This document shows, piece by piece, positions 33,576-44,530 of a DNA stretch of 64,000 bases. The stretch's first letter is position 1. The number at the start of each line of letters is the position of its first letter. Made by a program: the position numbers and the translations under genes. The stretch covers positions 4,842,501 through 4,906,500 of the forward strand of contig JAJKFL010000011.1 of the NCBI GenBank assembly GCA_021186555.1. Reading direction: 5' to 3'. This DNA is from Reticulitermes speratus (taxonomy: Eukaryota > Arthropoda > Insecta > Blattodea > Rhinotermitidae). The notes beneath the pieces were generated by a model. It had not been told where the DNA came from, searched no databases, and saw nothing but the letters and a program-made list of their open reading frames with translations.

Positions 33576-33614
33576 AGCCTCAAGATGACCCAATAGGGTC
33601 GAAACATGTAGCAA
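33576..33614 (+). ncRNA. Hammerhead-like motif, decayed core
   Basis: GCCTCAAGA, T, GACCC, AATA, GGGTC, GAAACATGTAGC. CTGANGA has become CTCAAGA, so the core is mutated. The 5' side is preceded by a T-rich stretch rather than an inverted arm. Confidence 0.4.
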
Positions 33615-33619
33615 TTTCA

Positions 33620-34242
33620 TACTTTTTTTTTTGCAATAAAAATAGTTGTGTTAGACTGCGTCACTGATATATTGTTATCTCTTTCCACAGATGAACACCG
33701 GATAAAGGGTTTTCACATTACGGACACCGAGTAGAATCAAGTGACCCTGAAATTGCACTGCAAGAGGCTGTAAATGGCGACTTCCAGAAGTGTGACACAC
33801 ATATGTTACACTATTTGAAGTTATAAACTAGCGAGAATGTTTAAAGCCATCTTGTTTTCTCCATGCAGATTCGAGCATTAAGGGGGCAGCAGGTGCCGTA
33901 AGGAGCTTACATAATATAGCAGAACAAGAGAGCTCAACACAGATAGTATCAGAACCAGCCACTGGATCCTGAGACAGGACTGTCCATCTCCTATTTAATT
34001 TTCTGTCTGTCAAGTGATTTCCCCATCAGAATTATATATAGTTTCTTTGTGTTCCTTCTCCTACTCACACTCCACTCTGTGTTACCCTGCTATATTTCAC
34101 TATATTACAATCCTGGATGATATAATTACACAATAATTACGCAACAAACTTTATATGAACAATATAAAGTTTACTGCATGATCTGTATGGTTGATATAGT
34201 TCCTTGTTATGACATTGCCGATCCGGTCGAAGTATCGTAATC
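33620..34242. other. Unassigned non-coding DNA
   Basis: A 61-codon minus frame at 33828-34013 has no recognised domain. Confidence 0.4.
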
Positions 34243-34257
34243 TTTGACGCTAACCAC

Positions 34258-34535
34258 AGCCGGGATAGCTCAGTCGGTATAGCGATTCGCTACGGGCTGG
34301 AGGGTCCGGGGATCGAATCCCGGTGAGGGCGAGATTTTCCGCACCTGTCCAGACCGGCCCTGGGGCGCACCCAGCCTTCTATACAATGGGTACCGGGTCT
34401 CTTTCCCGGGGGTAAAACGGCCGGGGCGTGGAGTTGACCACCCACCCTCATCTAGTGCCGGGGTTAAAGAAAGAGTAGAGCTATACACCTACTCCCCCGC
34501 TGGACCTTCATGGCCTGTTGTAGGGAGAATTTTAC
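34258..34535 (+). mobile_element. SINE-B, full length reference copy with 15-bp TSD
   Basis: The head GCCGGGATAGCTCAGTCGG is strikingly tRNA-like (Lys-type by eye), with box B GGGGATCGAATCCCGG. The body runs through 'gtccagaccggccctggggc' and ends 'ggcctgttgtagggagaa'. The flanking repeat CTTTGACGCTAACCA (34243-34257) matches CTTTGATGCTAACCA (34536-34550). This is the best-preserved member and looks recently inserted. Confidence 0.95.
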
Positions 34536-34550
34536 CTTTGATGCTAACCA

Positions 34551-35260
34551 TATGCAAATTATATTCATCAGTCAACTTAAGGCTACGAGTATAAGCTGGC
34601 ATTAGAAAAAAATATTTTTGCCTACAAACTCATTCTTGAAACGCTTAAGCCAGAAAAATCTCACTCCATGTATGAGGTTTTCGCTAATCGACGATAAGCC
34701 TTTCAAATACAGGCTATATTAGAAAGTCAAATTAAGTCTGTAGGGAACTTACGTCGTAGAATTGTAAATCGTAGAGGTTAGAAACCACAGAATCTCTCTT
34801 ATCAGCATTCATACTACAAGTAATTTTCTTCAGCTCAAAACCTCCAGTCTCGAAAACACAAATATAAGCCATTTCACCTTCAAGACATTAGCTTATGAAT
34901 GTCAGACGCTCTGTAACTCTCCATTCTTTAAACTAAAGCTCTAAGACAGCATAATCTGTGCCCTAATAAAATGGACTTCACCCTCTGCTTTGTTTTCAAA
35001 ACACCGCACTCGCCGGCAACAACAATGCCTCTACCCACAAAAATGTCACCACGGAAAGTAACACAAGATGGCGCTATACATGTTGAAGTTCGGCAGTAAC
35101 CAGCCGTTACAAGATATTTGTGTAATAAATCGGAGCGGGGAGGGTGGGTGATGGAACGCAGTCGGGTATCAGAGTTCTGGGGATCCACATTAGACTCAAA
35201 CGCTATCTGAGGGCTGTAAAGGTTTTCAGCCCTCTCTGTCGGTCTGTTTAAAAGTTGGTC
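34551..35260. other. Unassigned non-coding DNA
   Basis: No gene or known repeat recognised. Confidence 0.4.
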
Positions 35261-35264
35261 TATT

Positions 35265-35307
<43 letters not shown>

Positions 35308-35743
35308 ATGTATGTATGTATGTATGTATGTATGTGTGTATGTATGTATATGTATGTATGTATGTATGTATGTGTCTATGTATGTATGTATGTATGTATG
35401 TATGTATGTATGTATGTATGTGTGTATGTATGTATATGTATGTATGTATGTATGTATGTGTCTATGTATGTATGTATGTATGTATGTATGTATGTATGTA
35501 TGTATGTATGTATGTATGTATGTATGTATGTGTGTATGTATGTATATGTATGTATGTATGTATGTATGTGTCTATGTATGTATGTATGTATGTATGTATG
35601 TATGTATGTATGTATGTATGTATGTATGTATGTATGTATGTATGTATGTGTGTATGTATGTATATGTATGTATGTATGTATGTATGTCTATGTATGTATG
35701 TATGTATGTATGTATGTATGTATGTATGTATGTATGTATGTGT
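35261..35743. repeat. (GT)n/(GTAT)n microsatellite with higher-order period
   Basis: It starts as (GT)n and becomes (TGTA)n. The interruptions 'tgtgtatgtatgtatatg' and 'tgtctatg' recur at about 110-120-bp intervals, showing that a block of the microsatellite was itself duplicated four times. The long Met-Tyr-Val-Cys ORFs in all three forward frames are composition artefacts. Confidence 0.97.
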
Positions 35744-36127
35744 GCGCTCTCCCAACACTGCACCTGCTAGTGATCTTCAACAAGCCAGGTTCCCTAGGCC
35801 ACAAACGTTAAATAAGAAGTAATTGCAACCTTAAATGTAGCTAATTAGTTCCACAAAACTAGCTTTATTTTTCAACATAATTCCCGAGCACACTGACACC
35901 CTTTTCCCCTCTTGGTACAGTCCACAGTGGTGAGGAAGTGGAAATAGCTATTTGTGAATAGCTGCGAATGCAACAGCCCGACATCTCCCGCGACGGACTA
36001 TTTAAACTTATGCCAAGATGGGCAAAATACGTACGTCAATCTTCTCGGGATTACGTTGAAACATCACGATACTTTGTGCAATAAATAAGCTACATTTAAC
36101 GTTGTAATGGATTATTTAATTTTTATG
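35744..36127. other. Unassigned non-coding DNA
   Basis: Nothing recognised. Confidence 0.4.
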
Positions 36128-36135
36128 ACCTAGAG

Positions 36136-36477
36136 CAGCGGTCGCCAACCATTCGGACCTCACGGACCACTAAACTCACAATTTTGTATCCCGCGGACCA
36201 CTAACATTATTTTTTTTAAAAAGGTACAAACATCTATAAAATAATGATCATAAAAGTTACATTTTATTAATATGAAATGCACTTGTTTAATTATATCAAA
36301 ATTATTAGTGTGATATTTGTTGCTGCTTGTTTGAAATAAGTTTATGGACGAATCAGAATATAATGAAACAGTATAATAAAAATAAAAATTGCAAATAATG
36401 TCCAAATTTCTCCACGGACCACCAAAATTTTCTCGCGGACCATCAGTGGTCCGCGGACCACCGGTTGGCGACCGCTG
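36136..36477. mobile_element. hAT-type MITE (342 bp) with perfect 8-bp TSD
   Basis: TIRs CAGCGGTCGCCAACC and GGTTGGCGACCGCTG are perfect complements. The TSD ACCTAGAG occurs at 36128-36135 and 36478-36485. Subterminal 'cggaccac' is repeated in both orientations at each end (36158-36200 and 36413-36462), likely transposase binding sites. Confidence 0.97.
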
Positions 36478-36485
36478 ACCTAGAG

Positions 36486-36547
36486 AACCCACAATCCCAG
36501 CAAGCGAACGGCCGCAGACCCACGCCTTAGACCGCGCGATCACAGCG
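36486..36547 (-). mobile_element. SINE-C head fragment
   Basis: 'aacccacaatcccagcaagc' and 'cagacccacgccttagaccg' are the complement of the SINE-C tRNA-like head. It sits directly against the hAT MITE's right target duplication, so the MITE probably inserted at the edge of this older SINE. Confidence 0.75.
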
Positions 36548-37166
36548 ATCTGCCTGGGGAAAGTTACGACTAAGTAATTTGGGGATACTTTACGGATTCA
36601 TGTCCATCATGAAACATCTGCAACATGTCTATAGATGGTATGAGTCAAATACGGTGTCTATTAATACTACTGGTTTCATGTACACGTTAGAGAAAACTGC
36701 TGGCTTCGAATGTTTCTTGTTTTCTTCTATAAAGTTTGGTTCCTACAAATGATGTCTTTTATCTTATAATAAACAATTTAGGATCTGATTATTTACAGGG
36801 AACTAGTTGCAGACATTAAAGCCACTCATGCACTAAATAAATTGGCTAAAATAGATAGAAACCATTTTTGTTTGGCAGGAAAGAAATGAGGAAAGGTATG
36901 GAGTATAGAACAGGATAATGACCATGAGGTCCATTTTGCAGACGTTCCGAAATCGAGTCTGTCACCAGTTGCTCGTGGCACTTCTTTCAGATATATTATA
37001 ACAATTCTTCTTTTCCATATAATGTCACGCGAGATGTGTCACGGTAAGATGCCTTCAAGCGCTTTATAACATAACCGCCGGTCAGAAGGAAGTTTATCGT
37101 CCTAAAAGTCACTTCAGTAATACTTCACTTGAGAAACGTAGGTACACGGAACTATAATTTAATTCC
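36548..37166. other. Unassigned non-coding DNA
   Basis: Nothing recognised. Confidence 0.4.
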
Positions 37167-37690
37167 TGTTTTGTATGGGTGTGAAACTTGGTCTCTCACA
37201 ATGAGGGGAAACATAGGCTGAGGGTTTCGAGAAGAGGGTGCTGAGGAGGATATTTGGGCCTAAGAGGGACGAGATAACAGGGGAGTGGAGAAGACTACAT
37301 AACGAGGAGCTTTATGCTCTGTACTCCTCACCAAATATTAATCGGGTGATCACATAAAGAAGAATGAAATGGGCGGGGCATGTAGCACGTATGGGCGACA
37401 GGAGAGGTGCATGTAGGGTTTTGGTGAGGAGACCTGAGGAAAAGAGACCACTTAGAAGACCTAGTCGCAGATGGGAGGATACTTTTAAAATCTTCAAGGA
37501 GTGGGATAGGGAAGCATGGACGGGATTGCTCTGTCTCAGGATAGGGACAGGTGGCGGGTTCTTGTGAATGCGGTAATGAACCTTCGCCTTCCTAAAATGC
37601 GGGGGATTTCTTGACTAGCTGAGGACCTGTTAGCTTCTCAGGTAGGACTGCTCCATGGAGTTAGTTTAGTTAGTTGGTTAGTTAGTTAGT
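37167..37690 (+). mobile_element. 5'-truncated non-LTR retrotransposon, family N1
   Basis: YGCETWSLT (frameshifted), then [20 protein letters not shown] and [10 protein letters not shown], then [12 protein letters not shown] sequence with a small insertion. The 3' end is 'ctccatggagttagtttag' plus a (TTAG)n tail at 37659-37691. It is over 85% identical to 15490-16010 by eye. Confidence 0.9.
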
Positions 37691-38002
37691 CTAGTGGCAA
37701 GTCACTGCATTTTAATGCACATAGTGAGGTCAACGTATTGTGTGAATCCATGTGGAACCCTTCCGAATGTCTGACGTGCTGTTTATGGTGGTTATAAGCA
37801 AGGTTACATTGACACTAACAGCAAAACACTTGTAAAAATGGAAATCTGCGCAGTCAGTTAAGACAATAGATGTTCTTAAGTTTTCGCTAATTTCGTCAAA
37901 TAAACAACGGCTTTTGACATAAATGGCAGATACATTGTTGGAATATGAACTGCACTGTAAGGTCTCGCGACAGTTCAGTCTGAGAACACAAATATTTACT
38001 CG

Positions 38003-38306
38003 CTTAGGCTTACACGCACTAAGGTCTGCAAGTAGCGACACGGAGGACACCAAAACAATTATTATTAGGCTTACACGCACTAAGGTCTGCAAGTAGCGAC
38101 ACGGAGGACACCAAAACAATTATTATTAGGCTTACACGCACTAAGGTCTGCAAGTAGCGACACGGAGGACACCAATACAATTATTATTAGGCTTACACGC
38201 ACTAAGGTCTGCAAGTAGCGACACGGAGGACACCAATACAATTATTATTAGGCTTACACGCACTAAGGTCTGCAAGTAGCGACACGGAGGACACCAATAC
38301 AATTAT
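38003..38306. repeat. 61-bp tandem array (5 units)
   Basis: The unit begins AGGCTTACACGCACTAAGG and ends in CAATTATTATT. Units are identical except an A/T change that separates the first two (CCAAAACAATT) from the last three (CCAATACAATT). Confidence 0.98.
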
Positions 38307-38339
38307 TCTAACTCGCGTTTCTTCTCTAACTCCACGTAG

Positions 38340-38700
38340 GTCACAGTTGATTCCTATCTGATCCGAAGCCCAGGAAAAGGAGGGTTGGACTTGGGGCTAA
38401 CATACTCACTTCGTAATAAAGGAATTGTTGAAAATACTCAAGGGAAGTCTCGGATAAGGTCGGAAAAACGACGACGGCTTAGGCAATGCAAAATGGACAT
38501 GGTAATTGGATCATGGAATGTTAGAACGTTACTTAGAACTGGCTCGACAACTTCAGGAAGGTCTCCTCGTTGCTGCTGAATATAAGAGGATGGAGGAGAC
38601 TAGCTGGGTAAATGGATATCTGGGGGCAAAGTATTGAGGAGGCCGGGGCCCGATGGGGGCTGTCGCGCAATTGAAGAAGAAGAATAAGATGATGATCTTT
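38340..38700 (+). mobile_element. Non-LTR endonuclease start, fragment
   Basis: A forward frame reads MVIGSWNVRTLLRTGS at 38499-38546. SWNVRTL is the N-terminal signature of the apurinic-type endonuclease of non-LTR retrotransposons. It breaks at about 38560, then a 'gaagaagaagaataa' tail follows at about 38672, so a large internal part is deleted. Confidence 0.65.
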
Positions 38701-38704
38701 CCTT

Positions 38705-38960
38705 TCATATAACTAGCTAACTAACTAACTAACTAACTCCATGGAGCAGAGTCCTTCTTGAGAAGCTAACAGGTCCTCAGCTAATCAAGAAATGCCCCGA
38801 ATTTTATGGACCCCGAAGGTTTATCATCGCATTCACAAGTGTCCGCAATCTGTCCCTGTCCGGAGCCAGATCAATCCAGTCCATGGCTCCCATCCCACTT
38901 CTTGAAGATCCATTTTAATATTATCCTCCCATCTACGCCTTGGTGTTCCAAGTGGTCTCT
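38705..38960 (-). mobile_element. Non-LTR retrotransposon 3' end, family N1
   Basis: Minus strand as in 15780-16010, with 'taactaactaactaactcca' tail repeats at 38715-38740 and the 'gacagattgcggacacttgt' block. It is 5'-truncated near 38960. Confidence 0.85.
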
Positions 38961-39677
38961 TTCCCTCAGGTATTTCCTTAATAATACGCACAATATCTGG
39001 AAACGAATTCTAATAAACCATATTCTGTTTCCCTTTATCTATTTCTAACTTAACCATATCGGATACAAAATTTACGGTCTTTTGAGAAATCATATAGTGT
39101 TTTTGGCTGGCAGATAAGTACCATCGTCTCGGAGGAAGCTATCTACAAGACTATACTCGTATATCACGCCCCATAAAACCATAGCATAATCTCCCCATGA
39201 CCGCCATCAAAATCTGAAATGTCACATTGAAAATCGTCCCCCCTCAAAAAAACTTTACGGTGGTAGCTGTGTTTTTGTTATGTAGATTTATTTAAATATG
39301 GAGAAGTTTATGAGAAAAACCGGCAAGTTTCTTCGAGCTTATAACAACGTACGGGTTATGCTGCATTTGGTATGTATCCAGAACAAAGCTACCACGTGTA
39401 ATCACAATTTGTACAGAAGTTCCGGAGATCAGAGTTCGAATGGGCAGACATCCGATCTCCTCATTATCCGTCCAGTCTATGCACTTTGTTCCAAGAGCGC
39501 TTAGCAGATATTCCCAGTCCAAGGCCCTACGTAATATTTCCGCAGATAGCAATCTCTTACAGCGAAAGGCTGACAGCCACGCCCTGACGCAGGCTTCTGT
39601 CTCAGGTTATTGCGCGGAATAAGGTGGAAAGGTGATTGAAAGAGGCGTACACTGGATAAATCTACCATCACACTGGA
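38961..39677. other. Unassigned non-coding DNA
   Basis: Overlapping 60-86-codon frames on both strands at 39292-39622 have no recognised domain. Confidence 0.4.
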
Positions 39678-39945
39678 ACCGGTATAGCTCAGTCAGTGTA
39701 GTGATAAGGCTACAGACTGGTCAAACAGGAGAACTGAGTTTCGATTTCCTTCGATGGAAAAAGATAATTCTTTTCTCCACCAAGCCCCAGACTGGCGCTG
39801 GGGCCCATCCACCTTCCTGTGCAAACTTTACCGGGGACTACTTCCTGGGAGTAATGAGAAAGAAGAGGGTATAGGAACTGTCGCATGCATTTTGTGTCAG
39901 GGATGAAAATGCGTGCAGCTATACCTCCACTCTCCATACGTCTTC
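39678..39945 (+). mobile_element. SINE-B, diverged copy
   Basis: Head 'ccggtatagctcagtcagtg', body 'cagactggcgctggggccca', 3' 'agctatacctccactctcc'. The box B region (39735-39750) has decayed. Confidence 0.75.
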
Positions 39946-40370
39946 TTTGCGTGGTGCTTAATTAAGCATAGGATCAGATTCACGATCATTGTATGATATT
40001 TCTTATCACTTTTTTGTGGCATTTTCTTTGATTATTAATATATTTTGAAATTTTATTCTTTAGTTTTATTTTTAATTGAATGTTTATTTACGTCGTTTTG
40101 TTTCTGTAAATTTAATACGGAGTTATTCTTTATTATAGAGACTGAATACGCCACCAAAATCCGCATGCAAACTATTACGTTACCCTGTTTAGGTTGGCAG
40201 CGTTTGTAGGATATGTTTGAAATTAGTATGAGGAAATATGAACCTGATTATCACCGGAAAAGTCCACTCCACATCGCCGCTTCTCGCTCTGAATGTAGTA
40301 AATAATCTGCCATATAATTAGTGGCTGTAGATCGCATTTCTAATCGCACGAACATTACTGCACACTGTAC

Positions 40371-40605
40371 ACAGCCGGGATATCGGAGTCGGTACAGCCA
40401 TCAGGACAAACAAGAAGTCACTTTTCGAATTCCAGTAGGGGAAAGAGATTATCTCTTCTACCAAACGTCCAGACCAGACCCAGGGTACAAACAGCCTTCT
40501 ATTCAGTGGTTACGGGGGAATATTCCGCGGGGGTAAGGTGGCCGGGACGTGAAGCCGGCCATTTATCTCCATCTAGTGCCAAAGTTAAGAATGACTGAAA
40601 CTAAA
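40371..40605 (+). mobile_element. SINE-B, diverged copy
   Basis: Head 'cagccgggatatcggagtcg', body 'cgtccagaccagacccaggg' and 3' 'catctagtgccaaagttaag'. Box B is decayed. Confidence 0.8.
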
Positions 40606-41139
40606 TCTCCTCTCCTCCATAAGATTTCTTGGCGTGCATGTTGACAACGTTACTTTCCCTACTGCACACAGTCCATTCCCATCTACATCGCCCGATGCTT
40701 CGTGTCACCGAGCTATTTCCTACACATTTAATGCATCCAGTTATCAGTTTATGAAGTTTAGTGTTCCATTCCGATTCGTGATTCAGTAGAGTGCCCAAGA
40801 CCCAATGGGCAGCCCAATATAGTTTAAAAGCGCACGAAACGTATAGATTAGTAACATTTCTAGGGCGGCACTAATCGCTAAATTGTATTTCGAATCAGCC
40901 TTCTAAGGCCTTGTCATTACTATACGTACCAGGTTTAACGTTAAAAAAAATATTTCTTCTACACACACAGTGTATTTGTGTGTTTTGTATTGTTCTTCAA
41001 AAGTGATTATTTCTCTATACAGCATAAACTTATAGTTGTTTATAACTGAGGCGGAATGTGTTTACTGTGCGGTACGGACTGGATCTTGAAGTATGTTTCA
41101 GGTGTATCTTAGTGTTTTAAGACTGAGTAAGTAAGTAGA

Positions 41140-41352
41140 AACTGCCTTCTAAAACATGTGATTGAAGGAAAGTTAGAAGGAAGGATAGAAATGACGGGAA
41201 GACGAGTAAGAAGGCGTAAGCAACTACTGGATGACCTTAAGGAAAAGAGACGACACTGGAAATTGAAAGAGGAAGCACTAGATCGCACCCTGTGGAGAAC
41301 TCGCTTTGGAAGAGGCTACGGACCTGTCGTAAGACAGACTACAGAATGAATG
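41140..41352 (+). mobile_element. Non-LTR retrotransposon 3' end, family N2
   Basis: VIEGKLEGRIEMTGRRVRRRK, DDLKEKRRHWKLKEEAL and WRTRFGRGYGPVVRQTTE lie in one forward frame (41158-41349). This is the polymerase C-terminus, followed by an ATGA tail. It is about 90% identical to 57650-57865. Confidence 0.85.
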
Positions 41353-41703
41353 AGTAAGTTGCAACGACTTCGTCTGACTTTAACACTGGATGATGCAACA
41401 CTCCGGGAGATTTATGCTTTGTTCCTACGCAGCACACTGTTGAAGGACTCAAAGCCGCCGAATTGTTTAGGCCTACAAAGCAGTAAGCTGTTCAGTTTGT
41501 TGCACATTTATTGAAATAAGTGACTAGCAACTGTGTTTGGCTGATCGCAATGGAAGCGTCTTCTCCAGCGAGTTGCAGTGTCACGCGTCGGGTTAGCTAG
41601 CGACAGGGAAACACGCATCTCGTCACGCGCGCCATTTCCGAGTGGACTGCTTTCATAAACTTACAACATAATATCCACAGTTGCTTGTAATTCTTTGGCA
41701 AAC

Positions 41704-41749
41704 GCCCCCTGATTATGGCAAATTAATTGCCGAAACGTATGTAGGGGTT
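41704..41749 (+). ncRNA. Hammerhead-like motif, core mutated
   Basis: CCCC, CTGATTA, T, GGCAA/TTGCC hairpin, GAAACGTATGTA, GGGG. Stem I and stem II are intact, but G8 of CUGANGA is replaced by T. A fold-back mariner was inserted 7 bp downstream; the element's usual outer landmark 'gtgcattagttggtttt' resumes at 42520. Confidence 0.45.
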
Positions 41750-41756
41750 ACAAATA

Positions 41757-42492
41757 CGAGGGGCGCCCAGAAAGTAATGCAACACATTTTTTTCCTCATT
41801 CACAATTGATTTTATTAAAACTTCAAATATGTCACATCATTACATGAATCTTTGGCTACCTAAACCTATTTTTCAACATAGTCTCCTAAATCTTTGGCCT
41901 TACGCCACCGAGATGCGAGAGCCTGTGTGCCTTCGCGGTACCACTCTGCAGGTCTCTGTCGCAACCACCTGTTTACTTCGGTAATGACCTCCTCGTCGTC
42001 CTCAGACCTCTTTCCGCGGATTGCATCTTTAAAGGGACCGAAAAGATGGTAGTGAGAAGGAGCCAGATCAGGGCTGTAAGACAGTCCACTGCAGCTTTGT
42101 GATGGCCTCTCGGGTACGCAGACTTGTGTGTGGCCTCGCATTGCTCAGGTGAAGAAGCACTTTTGTCACATCTTTATGGGAACGAACCCTCTGGAAACGC
42201 TTCTTCAGAGTTTCCCTTGAAAGGTGCAATCCGCGGAAAGAGGTTTGAGGACGACGAGGAGGTCATTACCGAAGTAAAGAGGTGGTTGTGACAGAGACCT
42301 GCAGAGTGGTACCGCGAAGGCACACAGGCTCTCGCATCTCGGTGGCGTAAGGCCAAAGATTTAGAAGCAGACTATGTTGAAAAATAGGTTTAGGTAGCCA
42401 AAGATTCATGTAATTATGTGACATATTTGAAGTTTTAATAATATCAATTGTGAATGAGAAAAAAAGTGTGTTGCATTACTTTCTGGGCGCTG
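41757..42492. mobile_element. Fold-back mariner derivative (two inverted 3' ends)
   Basis: Both arms are copies of the same mariner 3' end in opposite orientation. On the minus strand, 42135-41866 encodes YSPDLAPSHYHLFGPFKDAI...WYREGTQALASRWRKAKDLGDYVEK, the D-D-34-D transposase C-terminus. On the plus strand, 42226-42390 repeats the last ~50 codons with two changes that create stops. The ends share CGCCCAGAAAGTAATGCAAC as terminal inverted repeats. TA is duplicated at 41755-41756 and 42493-42494. The 5' half of the transposase gene is absent, so it is non-autonomous. Confidence 0.9.
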
Positions 42493-42494
42493 TA

Positions 42495-42927
42495 ATACAT
42501 CTTATTCTGTTAATAATCTTGTGCATTAGTTGGTTTTCAATTAAACTCATGATAAAATGCACGATACATACACCATAAAACTTACAGCACAATATGTTTG
42601 TTTACTCACGGTAGCAAACACACGTAGCTATTGAAAACAATTTATTTCCTGTTTCCGAAAAGTTGATTGGAATTTGCTGGCAAGAGTGAATAAACAGACA
42701 ACTTCAGCATATCGGCAACACACACGAACATTGCGTGTTTGTTTTCATACTCAGGTCTGCCATAGAAGTTGAGTGAGCATTTCAAACTGTACATTATTGT
42801 TGTATTTGTTAATGGTTTATGTATCGACGCAGTCAGTTGATCGGGGAATACAGTGATCATGAAAGCGAGAGGGTGAAGAATGCATGGCAACGGATGTCGT
42901 TGTCAAGAGTTGCAAACTCGTAGCGTA
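42495..42927. other. Unassigned non-coding DNA
   Basis: It starts with the resumed outer end of the palindromic-element family ('gtgcattagttggtttt'). The rest is unassigned. Confidence 0.4.
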
Positions 42928-43224
42928 GACCCTCTTATGACCGGACTAATAGGGGGAATCGGTGGTCCGGTAATGCCGATTGTCCGGTACTTCCGATATA
43001 TATATATGTATCCTAAAAAGTCGCTAAACAGTAATGCATTACTGTATAAGTAACATTAATACATACACATAAGACACAAATATAATTAAACTTGCAAATA
43101 AATGATAATTAAGGGGAGAAGCCTGTGCCGATATTTATATATTTCACATATTCCCATTGCGGATCAAAATTTCGGAACCAACAGATTTCGTCCGTTATTT
43201 CCGAAATCCGTACATAAGAGGGTA
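42928..43224. mobile_element. Tigger-like MITE (297 bp)
   Basis: Ends GACCCTCTTATGACCGGA and (reverse complement) TACCCTCTTATGTACGGA form terminal inverted repeats. TA occurs at 42926-42927 and 43225-43226. Subterminal 'ccggtaatgccgattgtccg' is typical of Tigger-like elements. No ORF. Confidence 0.75.
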
Positions 43225-44099
43225 TACAGTATTTTATGTTAGGGAGGTCCCGGCTTCAAATTTCGGCAAGCAGGCTGGTTATTGTTACTGAAGTTTTCCG
43301 TGGTCTTCCTCGGCATGTCAAGTAGACTTCAAATCAGGCCACGACCGCTTCCGTTCGCGTCATACCTCCGGTCTCTTCGGTCTTCCAAGCGGCCGTTTTT
43401 CCTAGAAGTCCCCAGCTGCCAAATTCTGATGCCTAATTAATTGGTGCCTTACGTGGTACATTTGAAGACATTGCATGATGCTGTCAGCTCAGTTCGTGTT
43501 GTTTCGTGTACGAACATAAAACACATCTGTTTTTAATTGTACTGGAATCACATTTGACTATTGAAATTTCATACACAAAACGCACTCGTTAATTTGCACA
43601 GCCGCGTTGCTGCTTTATTTTGTGGCAATTAGAGATGTAATTCGTTTTAAGTGTAATATTTGAAACCAATACGTTTAATGCAAACAATACATCACACAAG
43701 AAAATTACAATTAACGACTGGTGCAGTTCAAATATTGGTTTTAAAGAGAGTGTGACGATATACCGGGAAGAGCAAAAACAACGGTGTTCCTGTAATCTGA
43801 AAGTTCTGCATCGCGCCATATTTGTGATTGTTGTCTTGCAAACATTAAATATGAAATATTTTTGCAAGTCAACAACTACAAATATGGCTTACGTAAGATC
43901 TTGTTCTCCACCCGTTACTTCTTCTAACTCGGGCTACCCAATTCCAAATTTATCGCTTGCGACTTATTATATCTACCCTGAAGATGGAGGCAGAATGTTT
44001 CTCCAAAACGTCGGTAAACATCTCCCACATTTCCCGGCGTCACACAACAGCCAAAATATTCCTAACAGTCACCGTCGTGAGAAGCACACCATGAAGGCA
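43225..44099. other. Unassigned, with a P4-like motif at 43972-44016
   Basis: At 43972-44016 the plus strand reads CCCTGAAGA, T, GGAG...CTCC, AAAACGTCGGTAAA, a relative of the P4 motif. A 129-codon frame 43752-44141 crosses it and has no recognised domain. Confidence 0.4.
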
Positions 44100-44351
44100 T
44101 ATAGGGGGGGGGGGCAGAGGTTTATCTCCACTCATTCTTAACCTCGACACTATATGGAGGTAAGAAGCTAACTTCACGCCCCAGCCGCTTCACCCCCGGG
44201 GAATGAACCCTAATATTCATTGAATAGGAGGCTGGGTGGGCCCCATCGCCGGTCTGGACGTTTAGGAGGAAAGAAAAATCTCTTTCCGCTACCAGGATTC
44301 GAACGCCGGACTATCCAGCCCGTAGAACAGTCGCTATACCAACTACGCTAT
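44100..44351 (-). mobile_element. SINE-B, near full length
   Basis: The plus strand shows the inverted 3' landmark 'ctcattcttaacctcgacac', then 'ggctgggtgggccccatcgc', the box B complement 'aggattcgaac' and the head complement 'accaactacgctat'. A G run lies at 44104-44113. Confidence 0.85.
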
Positions 44352-44519
44352 CTTTTTTGGGTTTACCCTGTCAATTTCATTCCACCGGTGCTCCATTACT
44401 TGGAAAAATTAAAAAAAGAAACTGATCATCTTTCTCTCGTCTTCATCACAGGGTTGCACAAGAAGCCTAAAGGCTGCGGTGCGTCCGTAGCATGTGCTGC
44501 GGGGCCCTTCGAGAAAAAA
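44352..44519 (+). mobile_element. 5'-truncated SINE-D inserted in SINE-B
   Basis: The body from 'tcaatttcattccaccggtg' to the A-rich end matches 62185-62310. AACTACGCTAT occurs on both sides (44340-44350 and 44520-44530), a target duplication, so it entered the head of the SINE-B. Confidence 0.85.
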
Positions 44520-44530
44520 AACTACGCTAT

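Noticed and set aside
34258..34330. tRNA gene (Lys-like)
   Set aside because: The tRNA-like sequence is the head of a SINE that recurs with the same body and has a target duplication. The acceptor stem does not close as in a real tRNA. The same applies to the heads of SINE-A, SINE-C and SINE-D.
35255..35822. Three forward ORFs of 171-184 codons rich in Met, Tyr, Val and Cys
   Set aside because: Pure translation of (TGTA)n microsatellite in all frames.
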